Positions 43,031-51,748 of a DNA stretch of 64,000 nucleotides are shown one piece after another. Each line of letters starts with the position of its first letter. Within the stretch, counting starts at the first letter, position 1. Both the position numbers and the translations under genes were made by a program. Below the pieces are notes generated by a model. The model saw only the letters and a program-made list of their open reading frames with translations. It was not told where the DNA came from and ran no database searches. The stretch is taken from NCBI GenBank assembly GCA_943788635.1, contig CALSRA010000014.1:1-64000 (forward strand), read 5' to 3'. This DNA is from an uncultured Alphaproteobacteria bacterium. GTDB lineage: Bacteria; Pseudomonadota; Alphaproteobacteria; UBA8366; GCA-2717185.

Positions 43031-44095
43031 ATGGATGACAGCGACAGAATAATAATCGATACGACAACGCGCATATTCCAGGACCTGGGCGCGCCGCAGA
43101 TGATCGTCAACTCCGGGGACGACAGCTGGAAGGCGCCCTTGTGGGACACGCTGGAAGAAGCGGGCCTGACCCAGACCTGGACGCCGGACGATCTGGGTGG
43201 TGCCGGTGCCGGTATTGTCGACGGGTTCGATGTGCTGCGGGTTGCGGGCGAATATGCGGTATCGGTGCCGCTGGCCGAAACCCTGCTGGCCGGGTGGCTG
43301 CTCGCGCGCGGTGGCATCGTGGTGCCGCAGGGGGCGATGAGCATTGCGCCGGTCCGGTCGGGTGACCGGATCTACCTTGCCGACGACGGCGCATTGTCGG
43401 GCACGGTGCGAAAAGTGCCCTTTGCCAGTGCAGTCGACCGGATTGCGGTGCTGGCGCATCGGGGGGATGAAACGGTGGTCGCGCTGGTCGACACAGCCGA
43501 TTGCGTCATCACGGCGGGCCGCAGCCTGTCGGGGGAGCCGCTGGATACAGTCTGTTTCGACGGGGCCGTGCCTGAATCCGTTGAACCGGCCCCTGAAGGC
43601 CTGGATGAGGCGGCGCTGTTCCAGATGGGGGCGGCGGCGCGCGCGTCGCAAATCGCGGGCGCACTGCGCGGTATTCTCGATATGTCGGTGGATTATGCCA
43701 AGGAACGGATGGCATTCGGCAAACCCATCGGCAAGTTCCAGGCCGTGCAGCATATGCTGGCGCGGCTTGGCGGTGAAACCGCCGCGGCCATTGCCGCCGC
43801 CGGATCGCTGGCGGATCGCATCGCCCGCAGCGACAGCTTCGACGAGAAGGTGTTCCTTGAGGTTGCGTCGGCGAAGATCCGTGCTGGCGAGGCGGCCGGG
43901 GCTGGCGCTGGAATCGGCCATCAGGTGCACGGCGCCATCGGCTTCACCGACGAACATGTGCTGCATCGCTATACGATGCGGTTGTGGTCGTGGCGCGAGG
44001 AGTTCGGCAGCGAAAGTGTCTGGGCGGTGCGGCTGGGCGAAATGGTGGCGGCGCGCGGCGCGGATGAATTATGGCCGATGGTTTCGGCGCAGTAG
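43031..44095 (+). CDS. Acyl-CoA dehydrogenase, short subunit
   Basis: 354 residues, somewhat short for the family. FDVLRVAGEYAVSVPLAETLLAGWLL, the helical AARASQIAGALRGILDMSVDYAKERMAFGKPIGKFQAVQHMLA and GAGIGHQVHGAIGFTDEHVLHRYTMRLW are typical ACAD C-terminal FAD-binding segments. The N-terminal half is less conserved. The next gene, 19 bases on, is a second ACAD; such adjacent pairs in steroid-side-chain degraders form mixed heterotetramers with one active site per pair. That arrangement is inferred, not shown. GAAGGA precedes ATG 43031. Confidence 0.9.
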   Translation: MDDSDRIIIDTTTRIFQDLGAPQMIVNSGDDSWKAPLWDTLEEAGLTQTWTPDDLGGAGAGIVDGFDVLRVAGEYAVSVPLAETLLAGWLLARGGIVVPQGAMSIAPVRSGDRIYLADDGALSGTVRKVPFASAVDRIAVLAHRGDETVVALVDTADCVITAGRSLSGEPLDTVCFDGAVPESVEPAPEGLDEAALFQMGAAARASQIAGALRGILDMSVDYAKERMAFGKPIGKFQAVQHMLARLGGETAAAIAAAGSLADRIARSDSFDEKVFLEVASAKIRAGEAAGAGAGIGHQVHGAIGFTDEHVLHRYTMRLWSWREEFGSESVWAVRLGEMVAARGADELWPMVSAQ

Positions 44096-44114
44096 GCAGA
44101 GGAAAGATCATATT

Positions 44115-45278
44115 ATGGCAAGCGTAATCCAGTTCGACCCCATCCAACTGCCGCCCGAAGCCGAGGCCCTGCGCGTTGAAGTCCGCGCCTTTCTGAAGGA
44201 AGAAATCGCCGCCGGTACGTTCGACCCGCAAACCGTGCCGATGACCGACGGCTTCAGCCGCGAATTCAGCCGCAAGGTCGGCGCGAAGGGCTGGATCGGC
44301 ATGACATGGCCAAAGGAATATGGCGGGCAGGAACGCAGCTTCCTGGAGCGCTATGTCGTGACCGAGGAAATGCGGGCGATCAGCGCACCGACCCGGGCGC
44401 ATTTCACGGCCGACCGGCAAAGCGGCCCGGTGCTGCTGAAATATGCACCGGAGGAAATCAAACGCGACGTCCTGCCCCGGATCGTAAGCGGTGATTGCTG
44501 TTTCTGCATCGGCATGAGCGAGCCGGACACGGGCTCCGATCTGTTTGCCGCCAAGGCGCGGGCGGTGAAGGTCGATGGCGGCTGGCAACTGAACGGCTCG
44601 AAGGTATGGACCACCAACGCGCATCATGCCGAATACATGATCGGGCTTTTCCGGACCTCGCCGGCGACCGCCGACAACCGGCGGCATGGATTGACCCAGT
44701 TCCTGGTCGATATGAAGAATACCGACGGCATCACGATCAACCCGATCCGGTTCATGAACGGCATGCATGATTTCAACGAGGTCGTGTTCGAGGATGCCTT
44801 TATCACGGACAGCCACCTGCTGGGCGAGGTCGATGCCGCCTGGACCCAGGCGACGACGGAACTGGCCTATGAACGCAGCGGGCCGGAACGTTTCCTGGAA
44901 ACCCTTTACACGCTGGTGGAAGTGATCCGGGCGCTGGGCGACAGTCCGGACCGGCGCAGTGCCGAGGGCATCGGGCGTCTGGTGGCGCAGCTTTATACCA
45001 TGCGCCGAATGTCCGTTTCGGTGAACGGCATGCTGCAGGCGGGCAAGGACCCGATGCTCGAAGGTTCGATCGTCAAGGAACTCGGCACCAACTGGGAGCA
45101 GGCGCTGCCCGGCCATGTTCGGGAACTGGCGGCGTTTATCGACGAGGATGCCGGTAATCGCGCCACGCTGGATGAGCTGCTGCACCATGCGACAATGGTT
45201 GCCCCGAAGCTGACGATCCAGGGCGGCACGACCGAAATCCTGCGCGGTATCGTCGCCCGCGGTCTCGGTCTGCGCTAG
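44115..45278 (+). CDS. Acyl-CoA dehydrogenase, full-length subunit
   Basis: 387 residues. GAKGWIGMTWPKEYGGQERSFLERYV, the FAD/acyl segment CFCIGMSEPDTGSDLFAAKARAV, VWTTNAHHAEYMIGLFRT, and the C-terminal KLTIQGGTTEILRGIVARGLGLR are all canonical. It introduces a 2,3-double bond into an acyl-CoA, passing electrons to ETF. Start ATG 44115 with AGAGGAAAG upstream. Co-transcribed with the shorter ACAD; the product would be the substrate of an enoyl-CoA hydratase such as the MaoC protein encoded at 40729-41583. Confidence 0.93.
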   Translation: MASVIQFDPIQLPPEAEALRVEVRAFLKEEIAAGTFDPQTVPMTDGFSREFSRKVGAKGWIGMTWPKEYGGQERSFLERYVVTEEMRAISAPTRAHFTADRQSGPVLLKYAPEEIKRDVLPRIVSGDCCFCIGMSEPDTGSDLFAAKARAVKVDGGWQLNGSKVWTTNAHHAEYMIGLFRTSPATADNRRHGLTQFLVDMKNTDGITINPIRFMNGMHDFNEVVFEDAFITDSHLLGEVDAAWTQATTELAYERSGPERFLETLYTLVEVIRALGDSPDRRSAEGIGRLVAQLYTMRRMSVSVNGMLQAGKDPMLEGSIVKELGTNWEQALPGHVRELAAFIDEDAGNRATLDELLHHATMVAPKLTIQGGTTEILRGIVARGLGLR

Positions 45279-45304
45279 GCCGGGATGGCGGCGGATCAGG
45301 CAAT

Positions 45305-46801
45305 TTGACCGACAGTAACGAACCCGGGCGGGAGGCAAAATCCGTCGACAGCGCGATGGTCCGGGGGGCGGCGTGGATGGTGTCCATGCGCTGGTCGATC
45401 CGGGCTATCGGGCTGGTCAATACGGTCATTCTGGCGCGGCTGCTGACGCCGGAAGATTTCGGCATCGTCGCCATGGCCATGATCGTCGTCGGGTTGCTGA
45501 CCGAACTGGCGGAAACCAATGTCGAAATCGCCTTGATCCGCAACCGGAACGCGGACCGGGCGGATTACGACAGCGCCTGGACCATGAAAATTCTGACGGG
45601 CGCGCTGATCACCGGGGGGCTATTTGCCGCCGCGCCGTTCGCGGCCGGATATTTTGGCGATGACCGGGTGGAAATCGTCATCCAGATCGTGGCGCTGCGC
45701 GCGCTGATCCTCGGCTTTGAAAATATCGGTGTGGTCGATTTCCGTCGCAATCTGCAATTCGGGCTCGATTTCCGGTACGGGGTCTTTCGCCGGCTGTCGC
45801 TGTTCGTGATAGCGCTGGGCATAGCCTTCGCCCTGCGCGACTACCGGGCGCTTGCCATCGCGGCGCCGTTATCTGCGGTGCTGACGGTCGGGCTCAGCTA
45901 TTACATGTCGCCCTATCGGCCCCGGTTCTGCGTTTCCCGCTTTCGGGGCCTCTGGTCGTTTTCGCAATGGCTGATGGTCGACCATGCCTGCCGGTTCATT
46001 AGCGAACGGGTCGATCAGTTCGTTATCGGCGGCTTGGCCGGGGCATCGCGGCTGGGGCACTATTACATGGCGTCCGAAGTGTCGGCGATGCCGACCCGGG
46101 AGGTCATCGTCCCTGCCGGCCGGGCGCTGATCCCGACATTCGCGAAACTGGCGCATGATGCGGCAGCGTCGCGCCGGGCGTTCGTCAATGTCGTCGGAAT
46201 CCAGGCGCTATACGCCTTTCCCGCCGGGTTCGGCATGTCCGTGGTCGCCGCCGACCTGGTGCCGATACTGCTCGGCGCGCAGTGGGTTGGTGCGGTGCCG
46301 TTCTTTCAATGGCTCGGTATTCATGCCGCTTTCGAAGCGTTCATCCTTGGATTGCGGCCCTATTTCATGGCGCGGGACGGCGAGCGCGCCTTCGCGCTGA
46401 CCAGCCTGTGCCACATGCTGCTGCTCGTGCCGTCGATTGCGCTGGCCGGGCATCTGCAGGGGATCGAGGCAGTGGCTATCACCCGGACCGGTGTGACGGC
46501 AGGGTTTGTCCTGATTGTGATCATGGTCGCGACCCGGATGGGTTTCGCAAACCTTTCCGCGTTCTTCGCCATTCTTTGGCGGCCGCTATCGGCGGCTGTC
46601 ACGATGTGGTTTGCGGTGCGTTACCTGCATGACAGCGACATTGAATTCGCTGTGCTGTCGCTGTTACGCGATGTTGCCATCGGCGGGGGCGTGTTCGCGG
46701 GGGCGCTGCTGGGATTGTGGTTCCTGTCCGGTCGGCCCGAAGGTGCCGAACGCGCCACGATCGACTTCGTGGCGCGCCGGCTGAAACGATCTAGCCCCTG
46801 A
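45305..46801 (+). CDS. Wzx-like lipopolysaccharide/oligosaccharide flippase
   Basis: 498 residues, about 12-14 membrane helices. The N-terminal VRGAAWMVSMRWSIRAIGLVNTVILARLLTPEDFGIVAMA is the hallmark of the polysaccharide-synthesis (MOP) flippase family, which moves lipid-linked sugar units across the inner membrane. It starts at a TTG (45305) or at an ATG at 45356; neither has a strong RBS. No glycosyltransferases are near, though the rml operon at 23-26 kb makes sugar donors for such polymers. Its last 11 bases overlap the end of the convergent ThDP gene. Confidence 0.88.
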   Translation: MTDSNEPGREAKSVDSAMVRGAAWMVSMRWSIRAIGLVNTVILARLLTPEDFGIVAMAMIVVGLLTELAETNVEIALIRNRNADRADYDSAWTMKILTGALITGGLFAAAPFAAGYFGDDRVEIVIQIVALRALILGFENIGVVDFRRNLQFGLDFRYGVFRRLSLFVIALGIAFALRDYRALAIAAPLSAVLTVGLSYYMSPYRPRFCVSRFRGLWSFSQWLMVDHACRFISERVDQFVIGGLAGASRLGHYYMASEVSAMPTREVIVPAGRALIPTFAKLAHDAAASRRAFVNVVGIQALYAFPAGFGMSVVAADLVPILLGAQWVGAVPFFQWLGIHAAFEAFILGLRPYFMARDGERAFALTSLCHMLLLVPSIALAGHLQGIEAVAITRTGVTAGFVLIVIMVATRMGFANLSAFFAILWRPLSAAVTMWFAVRYLHDSDIEFAVLSLLRDVAIGGGVFAGALLGLWFLSGRPEGAERATIDFVARRLKRSSP

Positions 46802-47396
46802 AACCGCCGACCGCTGCGGCCTCGCCAAGCAGGGCGATGCGGAAACGATCCTTGGTATAGCCGCCGTCCAGCGGTGGCTTGGGACTGTCCAGTTCTTCAT
46901 GCATGATCTTGATGGCGTGGAATTGTGGACCGGCTTCATTGTGAACCGACCCGACAATTGTTTTCAGTTCGCCTTCAGTCCGGACTGTCGATGTGAGTGG
47001 AATACCGGCGCCCTTGGCAATTGCCGCAAGGTCGGTCACACCGGCAGTATGGGTGGGCTGACCGCCGGTTTCGCCGAACAGCTCGTTATCCAGCACGCAG
47101 ATGGAAAGATTGCGGGGCGCGACATTGGCAACGGTCGCCAGTGACCCCATCCCCATCAGCATGTCGCCATCGCCGGTGATCACCAGCACGTTTTTATTCG
47201 GCTGGGTCCGGGCGAGGCCGAGACCGATAATGGCCGTCAGCCCCATGCCGCCGACCAGGCAGAAATTGCGATCGCTATCGCCGGAGGCTGTGACATCCCA
47301 GGCCGAAGAACCGAGGCCGGCGATGACCAGTGTGTCCGGGGTACGTGGTGCAAGCAATGCCGCCACGACGTCCCGTCTGTGAAGTTGTCCTGCCAT
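46791..47396 (-). CDS. ThDP-binding beta subunit, sulfopyruvate/phosphonopyruvate decarboxylase-like
   Basis: 201 residues, the C-terminal (pyrophosphate-binding) domain of a split ThDP decarboxylase: LVIAGLGSSAWDVTASGDSD, FCLVGGMGLTAIIGLGLA, the Mg/ThDP motif VLVITGDGDMLMGMGSLATVANV and CVLDNELFGETGGQPTHT. Closest in design to ComE of sulfopyruvate decarboxylase, or the beta half of phosphonopyruvate decarboxylase. Start ATG 47394-47396, two bases after the alpha-subunit stop. Works only with the partner at 47399. Confidence 0.85.
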   Translation of the reverse strand: MAGQLHRRDVVAALLAPRTPDTLVIAGLGSSAWDVTASGDSDRNFCLVGGMGLTAIIGLGLARTQPNKNVLVITGDGDMLMGMGSLATVANVAPRNLSICVLDNELFGETGGQPTHTAGVTDLAAIAKGAGIPLTSTVRTEGELKTIVGSVHNEAGPQFHAIKIMHEELDSPKPPLDGGYTKDRFRIALLGEAAAVGGFRG

Positions 47397-47398
47397 GA

Positions 47399-47911
47399 TC
47401 AGAACGACTTCGCGCCAATCAGGCGCTGTGAGAGAAGGACTGCCGTCTGCTTGTTGCTGCTGAAAGCAATTTTCGATGCGGCTTCGACAGTTTCCGCAAC
47501 GTCCTCGGCATTGTTTGCACGAAACACGGCGACTCCCATCGCTTCCAGCGCCTTGGGTGCCCCCTGTCCGGCCGGATACTGCCAGGGATTTCCTTCGCCC
47601 CATTCGCCGCGCATCGACACGATGGTCAGCAGCGGCATCTGGCAGGCTGCCGGCAGCGCCAGTGCATTGATCGTGTTACCCACGCCGCTGCTCTGCATCA
47701 GCAATGCCCCGCGTTCCCCGCCAAGCCAGGCGCCCGCCAGCAGGCCGACGCCTTCTTCTTCGGTGGTCAGTGTTGTTACCGCCATGTCGTTCTGCGCGTT
47801 GCAGAGCGTGATGAGCCGGTCATGCCCCGCATCGGGAACATGACAGACCTGTGTGATGCCTTGTGCCCGCAATACGTCGAATATCTGGGCCGGCCAGTCT
47901 GTTTTCGTCAC
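47399..47911 (-). CDS. ThDP-binding alpha subunit, sulfopyruvate/phosphonopyruvate decarboxylase-like
   Basis: 170 residues, the N-terminal (pyrimidine-binding) domain: DVLRAQGITQVCHVPDAGHDRLI, TTLTTEEEGVGLLAGAWLGGERGALLMQSSGVGNTINALAL supplies the conserved Glu that activates ThDP. Closest in design to ComD. With the beta subunit it would decarboxylate a 3-substituted pyruvate (sulfo- or phosphono-, or a plain 2-oxoacid). No sulfonate or phosphonate genes are adjacent, so the substrate is open; the TauD at 41884 acts on comparable sulfonates in other organisms, but that link is speculative. Confidence 0.85.
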   Translation of the reverse strand: MTKTDWPAQIFDVLRAQGITQVCHVPDAGHDRLITLCNAQNDMAVTTLTTEEEGVGLLAGAWLGGERGALLMQSSGVGNTINALALPAACQMPLLTIVSMRGEWGEGNPWQYPAGQGAPKALEAMGVAVFRANNAEDVAETVEAASKIAFSSNKQTAVLLSQRLIGAKSF

Positions 47912-48393
47912 TTATTCGCCCTTTTCCATGACTACCAATCAGTGACGTTGCATGCGCCTTCAGCCAATGGCAAGCCCAGGCGCCGAAATGGGGCTATTTG
48001 CAAAGCCTCTGGTCGGGTTCTGCTTTGGTTCTTATCGTCAAAGTGTTTTGGAACGGTTAATCGATGCTAAAATAGCAGGAAAAATTCGCTACCATCGTAG
48101 TGGGTGTGTGCTGGTCGAATTCGCCGGTATCAGTGATTCTCTGATTAATGCCTGACCGGCGTCTGTGGTTTAAGCAGAAGATTCTGGATTTGGAAGCAAC
48201 AGGTTACTGATTTCCGGACAGAAATTTCAGGCGTCTGAGGTGGTGAATATTAATGAATTTAAATAAAATTTTATATTTATGCGAATCGTAAAGGTTAACG
48301 GAATTCTTTTAAGTTTCAATAGTTTATCGTTGATTTTCTTGTCAAATTCTGCCAGTTTGAAGAGACTGAGCGTTAACATATGGGAGCGGTCTG
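47912..48393. other. 482-base gap before the flagellin gene, partly AT-rich
   Basis: The right half (about 48230-48360) is clearly AT-rich and presumably carries the flagellin promoter and 5' leader. A 67-codon plus-strand frame at 47952-48155 has no RBS and no recognised motif and is not called. No repeat or RNA fold stood out, other than the hairpin at the flagellin start. Confidence 0.45.
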
Positions 48394-48407
48394 GTGATCC
48401 CAGACCG
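48387..48407 (+). promoter_or_regulatory. Hairpin over the flagellin translation start
   Basis: CGGTCTGG TGATC CCAGACCG is a perfect 8-bp stem with a five-base loop. It covers the GTG at 48394-48396 (with GGGAG at 48382-48386 just upstream), so it could hide that start and favour the ATG at 48409 or 48421, or mediate control of flagellin mRNA. Inference from sequence only. Confidence 0.45.
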
Positions 48408-49236
48408 TATGATAACGACGATGGCAGAACAGATAGGTCTATCCGGGGCAGTTCGGTCCAACCTCTTCAGCCTGCAGCAGACGACGCGGCTGGGGGCACA
48501 GACCGATGACCGTCTTTCGTCCGGACTTCGTGTCCGCGACCCGCTGGATGGTGCAAGCGAATTTTTCGCTTCGCAGTCGCTCAGTAACCGTGCGCAGGAC
48601 CTGGGCCGCACCAAGGATGGTGTTGACCAGGCAATCAGCGCCGTGCAGGCCGCGACGAGTGGGCTGGATGCTATCGGCCAACTGACCCAGCAGGCAGAAG
48701 GGCTTGCGCGGGCAGCACGCAGCACCAGTGACCCGGATCAGCGTGCCGCTCTGGCGGGGCAGTTCAATGAAGTGCGCAACCAGATCGACAGCCTGGCGCA
48801 GGATGCGAGTTTCAACGGTACGAATTTCCTGCAATCAACCCCGGACGACCTGGACGTCGCCTTGAACGAGGACGGTTCCAGCAGCCTGACAATCGAGGGG
48901 ACGGATGCAACCAGCGGCGGGCTTGGAATCAACGGGACGACATTTGCAACCGATGCCGAAATCGATGCGGCGCTCTCGGAAACGCAATCGGCGTTGTCCA
49001 GCGTCCGGACCAGCACGGCGACGTTGGGTGCCAGCACCTCTGCTTTGCAGACCCGGCTCGACTTTACGCAGGACCTTGCCAATACGCTTGAATCGGGGGC
49101 CGCCAAGCTGACGGAAGCCGATCTGAACGAGGAAGCGGCCAATCGCCTGGCGCTGAATACCCGGCAGCAGGTCGGTATCAGTTCGCTAAGTCTTGCAGGA
49201 CAAAGCCAGACGGCAATTCTCGGCCTGTTCGGATAG
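48394..49236 (+). CDS. Short flagellin-like protein
   Basis: 280 residues from the GTG, or 275/271 from ATG 48409/48421. The N-terminal D0/D1 region (SGAVRSNLFSLQQTTRLGAQTDDRLSSGLRVRDPLDGASEFFASQSLSNRAQDL, QAISAVQAATSGLDAI, FNEVRNQIDSLAQDASFNGTNFLQ) and the C-terminal NEEAANRLALNTRQQVGISSLSLAGQSQTAILGLF match flagellin ends; the central surface domains are very short. There are no other flagellar genes within the window, so it is an orphan copy. It may be a minor filament component. Secreted by the flagellar type III system, not by a signal peptide. Confidence 0.85.
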   Translation: MIPDRMITTMAEQIGLSGAVRSNLFSLQQTTRLGAQTDDRLSSGLRVRDPLDGASEFFASQSLSNRAQDLGRTKDGVDQAISAVQAATSGLDAIGQLTQQAEGLARAARSTSDPDQRAALAGQFNEVRNQIDSLAQDASFNGTNFLQSTPDDLDVALNEDGSSSLTIEGTDATSGGLGINGTTFATDAEIDAALSETQSALSSVRTSTATLGASTSALQTRLDFTQDLANTLESGAAKLTEADLNEEAANRLALNTRQQVGISSLSLAGQSQTAILGLFG

Positions 49237-49386
49237 GGCGGTTGACGCTTCGGTAATCCTGAAACCGACTTTGCGCGCGAAGCCTGAAATCTTTACATAG
49301 AGGTCCAACCGGACTGTGCGACGTATGCTGCCCGTTCCGGGAAGCAGCGCTGCGACCGGTATCAAACGGTGAGGGATGGACCTGAC

Positions 49387-51744
49387 ATGACAGCCAGAAA
49401 ATTGGAAGCAGATGATGTCGCGCTTCCGGTAATTGCCCTTGGGGACGGTGCGACGGACGGTGTTTTTTCCCTGTCCAGCCATTCCCGTGCGCGTGAGGCG
49501 CTGGAATTCGGCCTGAATGTCAACGACCCGGGTTTCAATGTTTTCGTCGTCGGTGAAGACCGCAGCGGCCGGATGACTGCGACGATACAGTATCTGGAAT
49601 CGTTTGTTGCCGGCGGTGCGCCAGCCGATGACTGGGTGTATCTGAACAACTTCCAGCATTCGTACAGGCCGACGCCGCTGGCATTGCCCACCGGTGGAGG
49701 ACGCCGTTTCCGCGACCGGATGAATGGTCTGGTGCGGCAATTGCGTGAAGGGCTGGCGACCGCGTTCGGCGGTGAAGGGTTTCAGGCCGAGGTCGAGGCC
49801 GAAGGTGGCAAGCTGCAGCAGGCAGTCAACACTGAGATCCAGGCCTTGCGGGAACTCGCACGCGGCCAGGGACTCGATATCATGCAATCGCAGCAGGGGC
49901 CGTCGATTGTGTCCGTCGATGAAGAAGGCAAGCCGATGCCGACAGAATCGCTATCCGCGGAAGAGCGGGAACACCGTCAGGAAGCCGCCCGTGACATTGG
50001 CGAGAAACTGGCCGCGATCAACCGCCGGGCCGCTGAGCAGCAGGCGGAGCTGGGGGCGCGGATGGCCGAGCTGTATCGGCAAACGGCGGACAATGCGATT
50101 GCGCCGCTTTTCGATGCGGTACAGGAAGAACTGGGCGGCTACACGGGCGTAACCCGCTGGCTTGTCGAGATGCGCGAGGACGTGCTGGAGAATCTCCAGC
50201 TCTTTGGGCTGGATGGCGAAGAAGGGAAAAGGCGCGAGAAGCCTGAAGACCGATACGCCATCAACCTGTTCGTCGACCATCAGGACGATAAGGACCCGGG
50301 GGTTCTGCTGGAACCCAACCCGACCTATGAAAATCTGTTCGGGCGGATCGAGTACCGTCCGGCTGAGGGCGGGTTGAGCACGGATTTTTCGATGATCCGG
50401 TCTGGTTCGATCCACCGTGCCAATGGCGGCATTCTGGTTTTGCGCGCCGAAGCGCTGGCGAAGAATCCGATGAGCTGGGAGTTCCTCAAGGCGGCGTTGC
50501 GGGACAAGGTGATCCGGATCGAGGAATTGCAGCGCGCAGGGTCCATGCCCCTTGCGGGTGCGCCGCAGCCGGCGCCGATCCCGTTGAATGTGAAGGTCGT
50601 GATCGTCGGGGCGCCGCATTGGTATTACACATTCTTTTCCGTTGACCCTGATTTCCAGACCTATTTCAAGATCAAGGCGGATATCGATGCGGACATGGAT
50701 GTGACGCCGGAAAATGTCGCCAGTTATGCCGCACTGATCCGTCGGATTGCCCAGGATCATCGGGGCTTTGACTGTGATGCCGCTGCCGTACAGCGATTGC
50801 TCGGCATCGCGGCGCGCTGGGCTGCCCATCGCGAAAAGCTGACGGCGCGGTTTGAAATCATCGAGGACGTGGTGACCGAAGCGGTCGAACTCGCGGACTC
50901 GGCGGGACAAAAGACGCTGACGCTCGATATGGTCCGCAAGGCGACCGAAAATCGCCGCCGCCGGAATTCGCGGGTGGAGGACCGTATGCAGGAATCCATC
51001 CTGAAGGGGTCCGTCATGATCGCGACGGACGGCCGCACCGTCGGACAGGTCAATGCGCTGACCGTGCGTGATATGGGCGATCACGCCTTTGGCGGTCCGT
51101 CGCGGATTACGGCGCGCGCCTCCGTTGGGCGGATGGGCATGATCAATATCGAACGCTATGTCTCACTCGGCGGGCCGATACAGCAAAAGGGCGTCATGGT
51201 ATTGCAGGGGTTCCTGTCGGGCCATTTCGCGCGGCGGTTCCCGTTGTCCTTCGACTGCTCGATCACCTTCGAACAAAACTATGGCGGGGTCGAAGGCGAC
51301 AGCGCTTCCCTCGCGGAACTGTTGACGGTTCTATCGGACCTGTCCGGATTGCCCCTACGGCAGGATCTGGCGATAACCGGCTCGATCAACCAGCGCGGCG
51401 ATGCGCAGGCTATCGGCGGTGCGCATCACAAGATCGAAGGGTTCTTCCGGACATGCCAGGAAAATGGCGCGCTGACCGGAAACCAGGGCGTTGTCGTTCC
51501 GGTGTCGAATGAAAAGAACCTTGTGTTGCGCGACGATGTTGCCCAAGCGGTTGCGGCCGGCACGTTCCATATCTGGAGCGTGGCGACCATCGACGAAGCG
51601 GCTGAACTGTTCATGGACATGCCGGCGGGCGTTGCCGATGCTGATGGCGGGTTCCCGGTGGATACGATTTACGGCCGCGTCATGGCGCAGCTGGAAGCGT
51701 TTGACCGGGCCTTGTATGAACGCGAGCAATTGGCCCGGAAATGA
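49387..51744 (+). CDS. LonB-type (AAA_32) Lon-family ATP-dependent protease
   Basis: 785 residues. N-terminal AAA-like domain with an unusual P-loop: FNVFVVGEDRSGRMTA, where the usual G-K-T/S is G-R-M. Long coiled-coil insertion (about residues 110-260). The C-terminal serine-lysine protease domain has the catalytic Ser in GVEGDSASLAEL and Lys in GGAHHKIEGFF. Family members are often annotated as LonB or YcbZ-like. The protease dyad is intact, but the P-loop Lys is replaced, so ATP use is doubtful. Start ATG 49387 with AGGGATGGA. Target proteins unknown. Confidence 0.9.
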   Translation: MTARKLEADDVALPVIALGDGATDGVFSLSSHSRAREALEFGLNVNDPGFNVFVVGEDRSGRMTATIQYLESFVAGGAPADDWVYLNNFQHSYRPTPLALPTGGGRRFRDRMNGLVRQLREGLATAFGGEGFQAEVEAEGGKLQQAVNTEIQALRELARGQGLDIMQSQQGPSIVSVDEEGKPMPTESLSAEEREHRQEAARDIGEKLAAINRRAAEQQAELGARMAELYRQTADNAIAPLFDAVQEELGGYTGVTRWLVEMREDVLENLQLFGLDGEEGKRREKPEDRYAINLFVDHQDDKDPGVLLEPNPTYENLFGRIEYRPAEGGLSTDFSMIRSGSIHRANGGILVLRAEALAKNPMSWEFLKAALRDKVIRIEELQRAGSMPLAGAPQPAPIPLNVKVVIVGAPHWYYTFFSVDPDFQTYFKIKADIDADMDVTPENVASYAALIRRIAQDHRGFDCDAAAVQRLLGIAARWAAHREKLTARFEIIEDVVTEAVELADSAGQKTLTLDMVRKATENRRRRNSRVEDRMQESILKGSVMIATDGRTVGQVNALTVRDMGDHAFGGPSRITARASVGRMGMINIERYVSLGGPIQQKGVMVLQGFLSGHFARRFPLSFDCSITFEQNYGGVEGDSASLAELLTVLSDLSGLPLRQDLAITGSINQRGDAQAIGGAHHKIEGFFRTCQENGALTGNQGVVVPVSNEKNLVLRDDVAQAVAAGTFHIWSVATIDEAAELFMDMPAGVADADGGFPVDTIYGRVMAQLEAFDRALYEREQLARK

Positions 51745-51748
51745 GCCC

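Noticed and set aside
43944..45338. 464-codon minus-strand frame over the acyl-CoA dehydrogenase
   Set aside because: Antisense shadow; the plus-strand protein has all family motifs.
47952..48155. 67-codon plus-strand frame before the flagellin gene
   Set aside because: No RBS, no recognisable motif and no coding neighbour; too weak to call.
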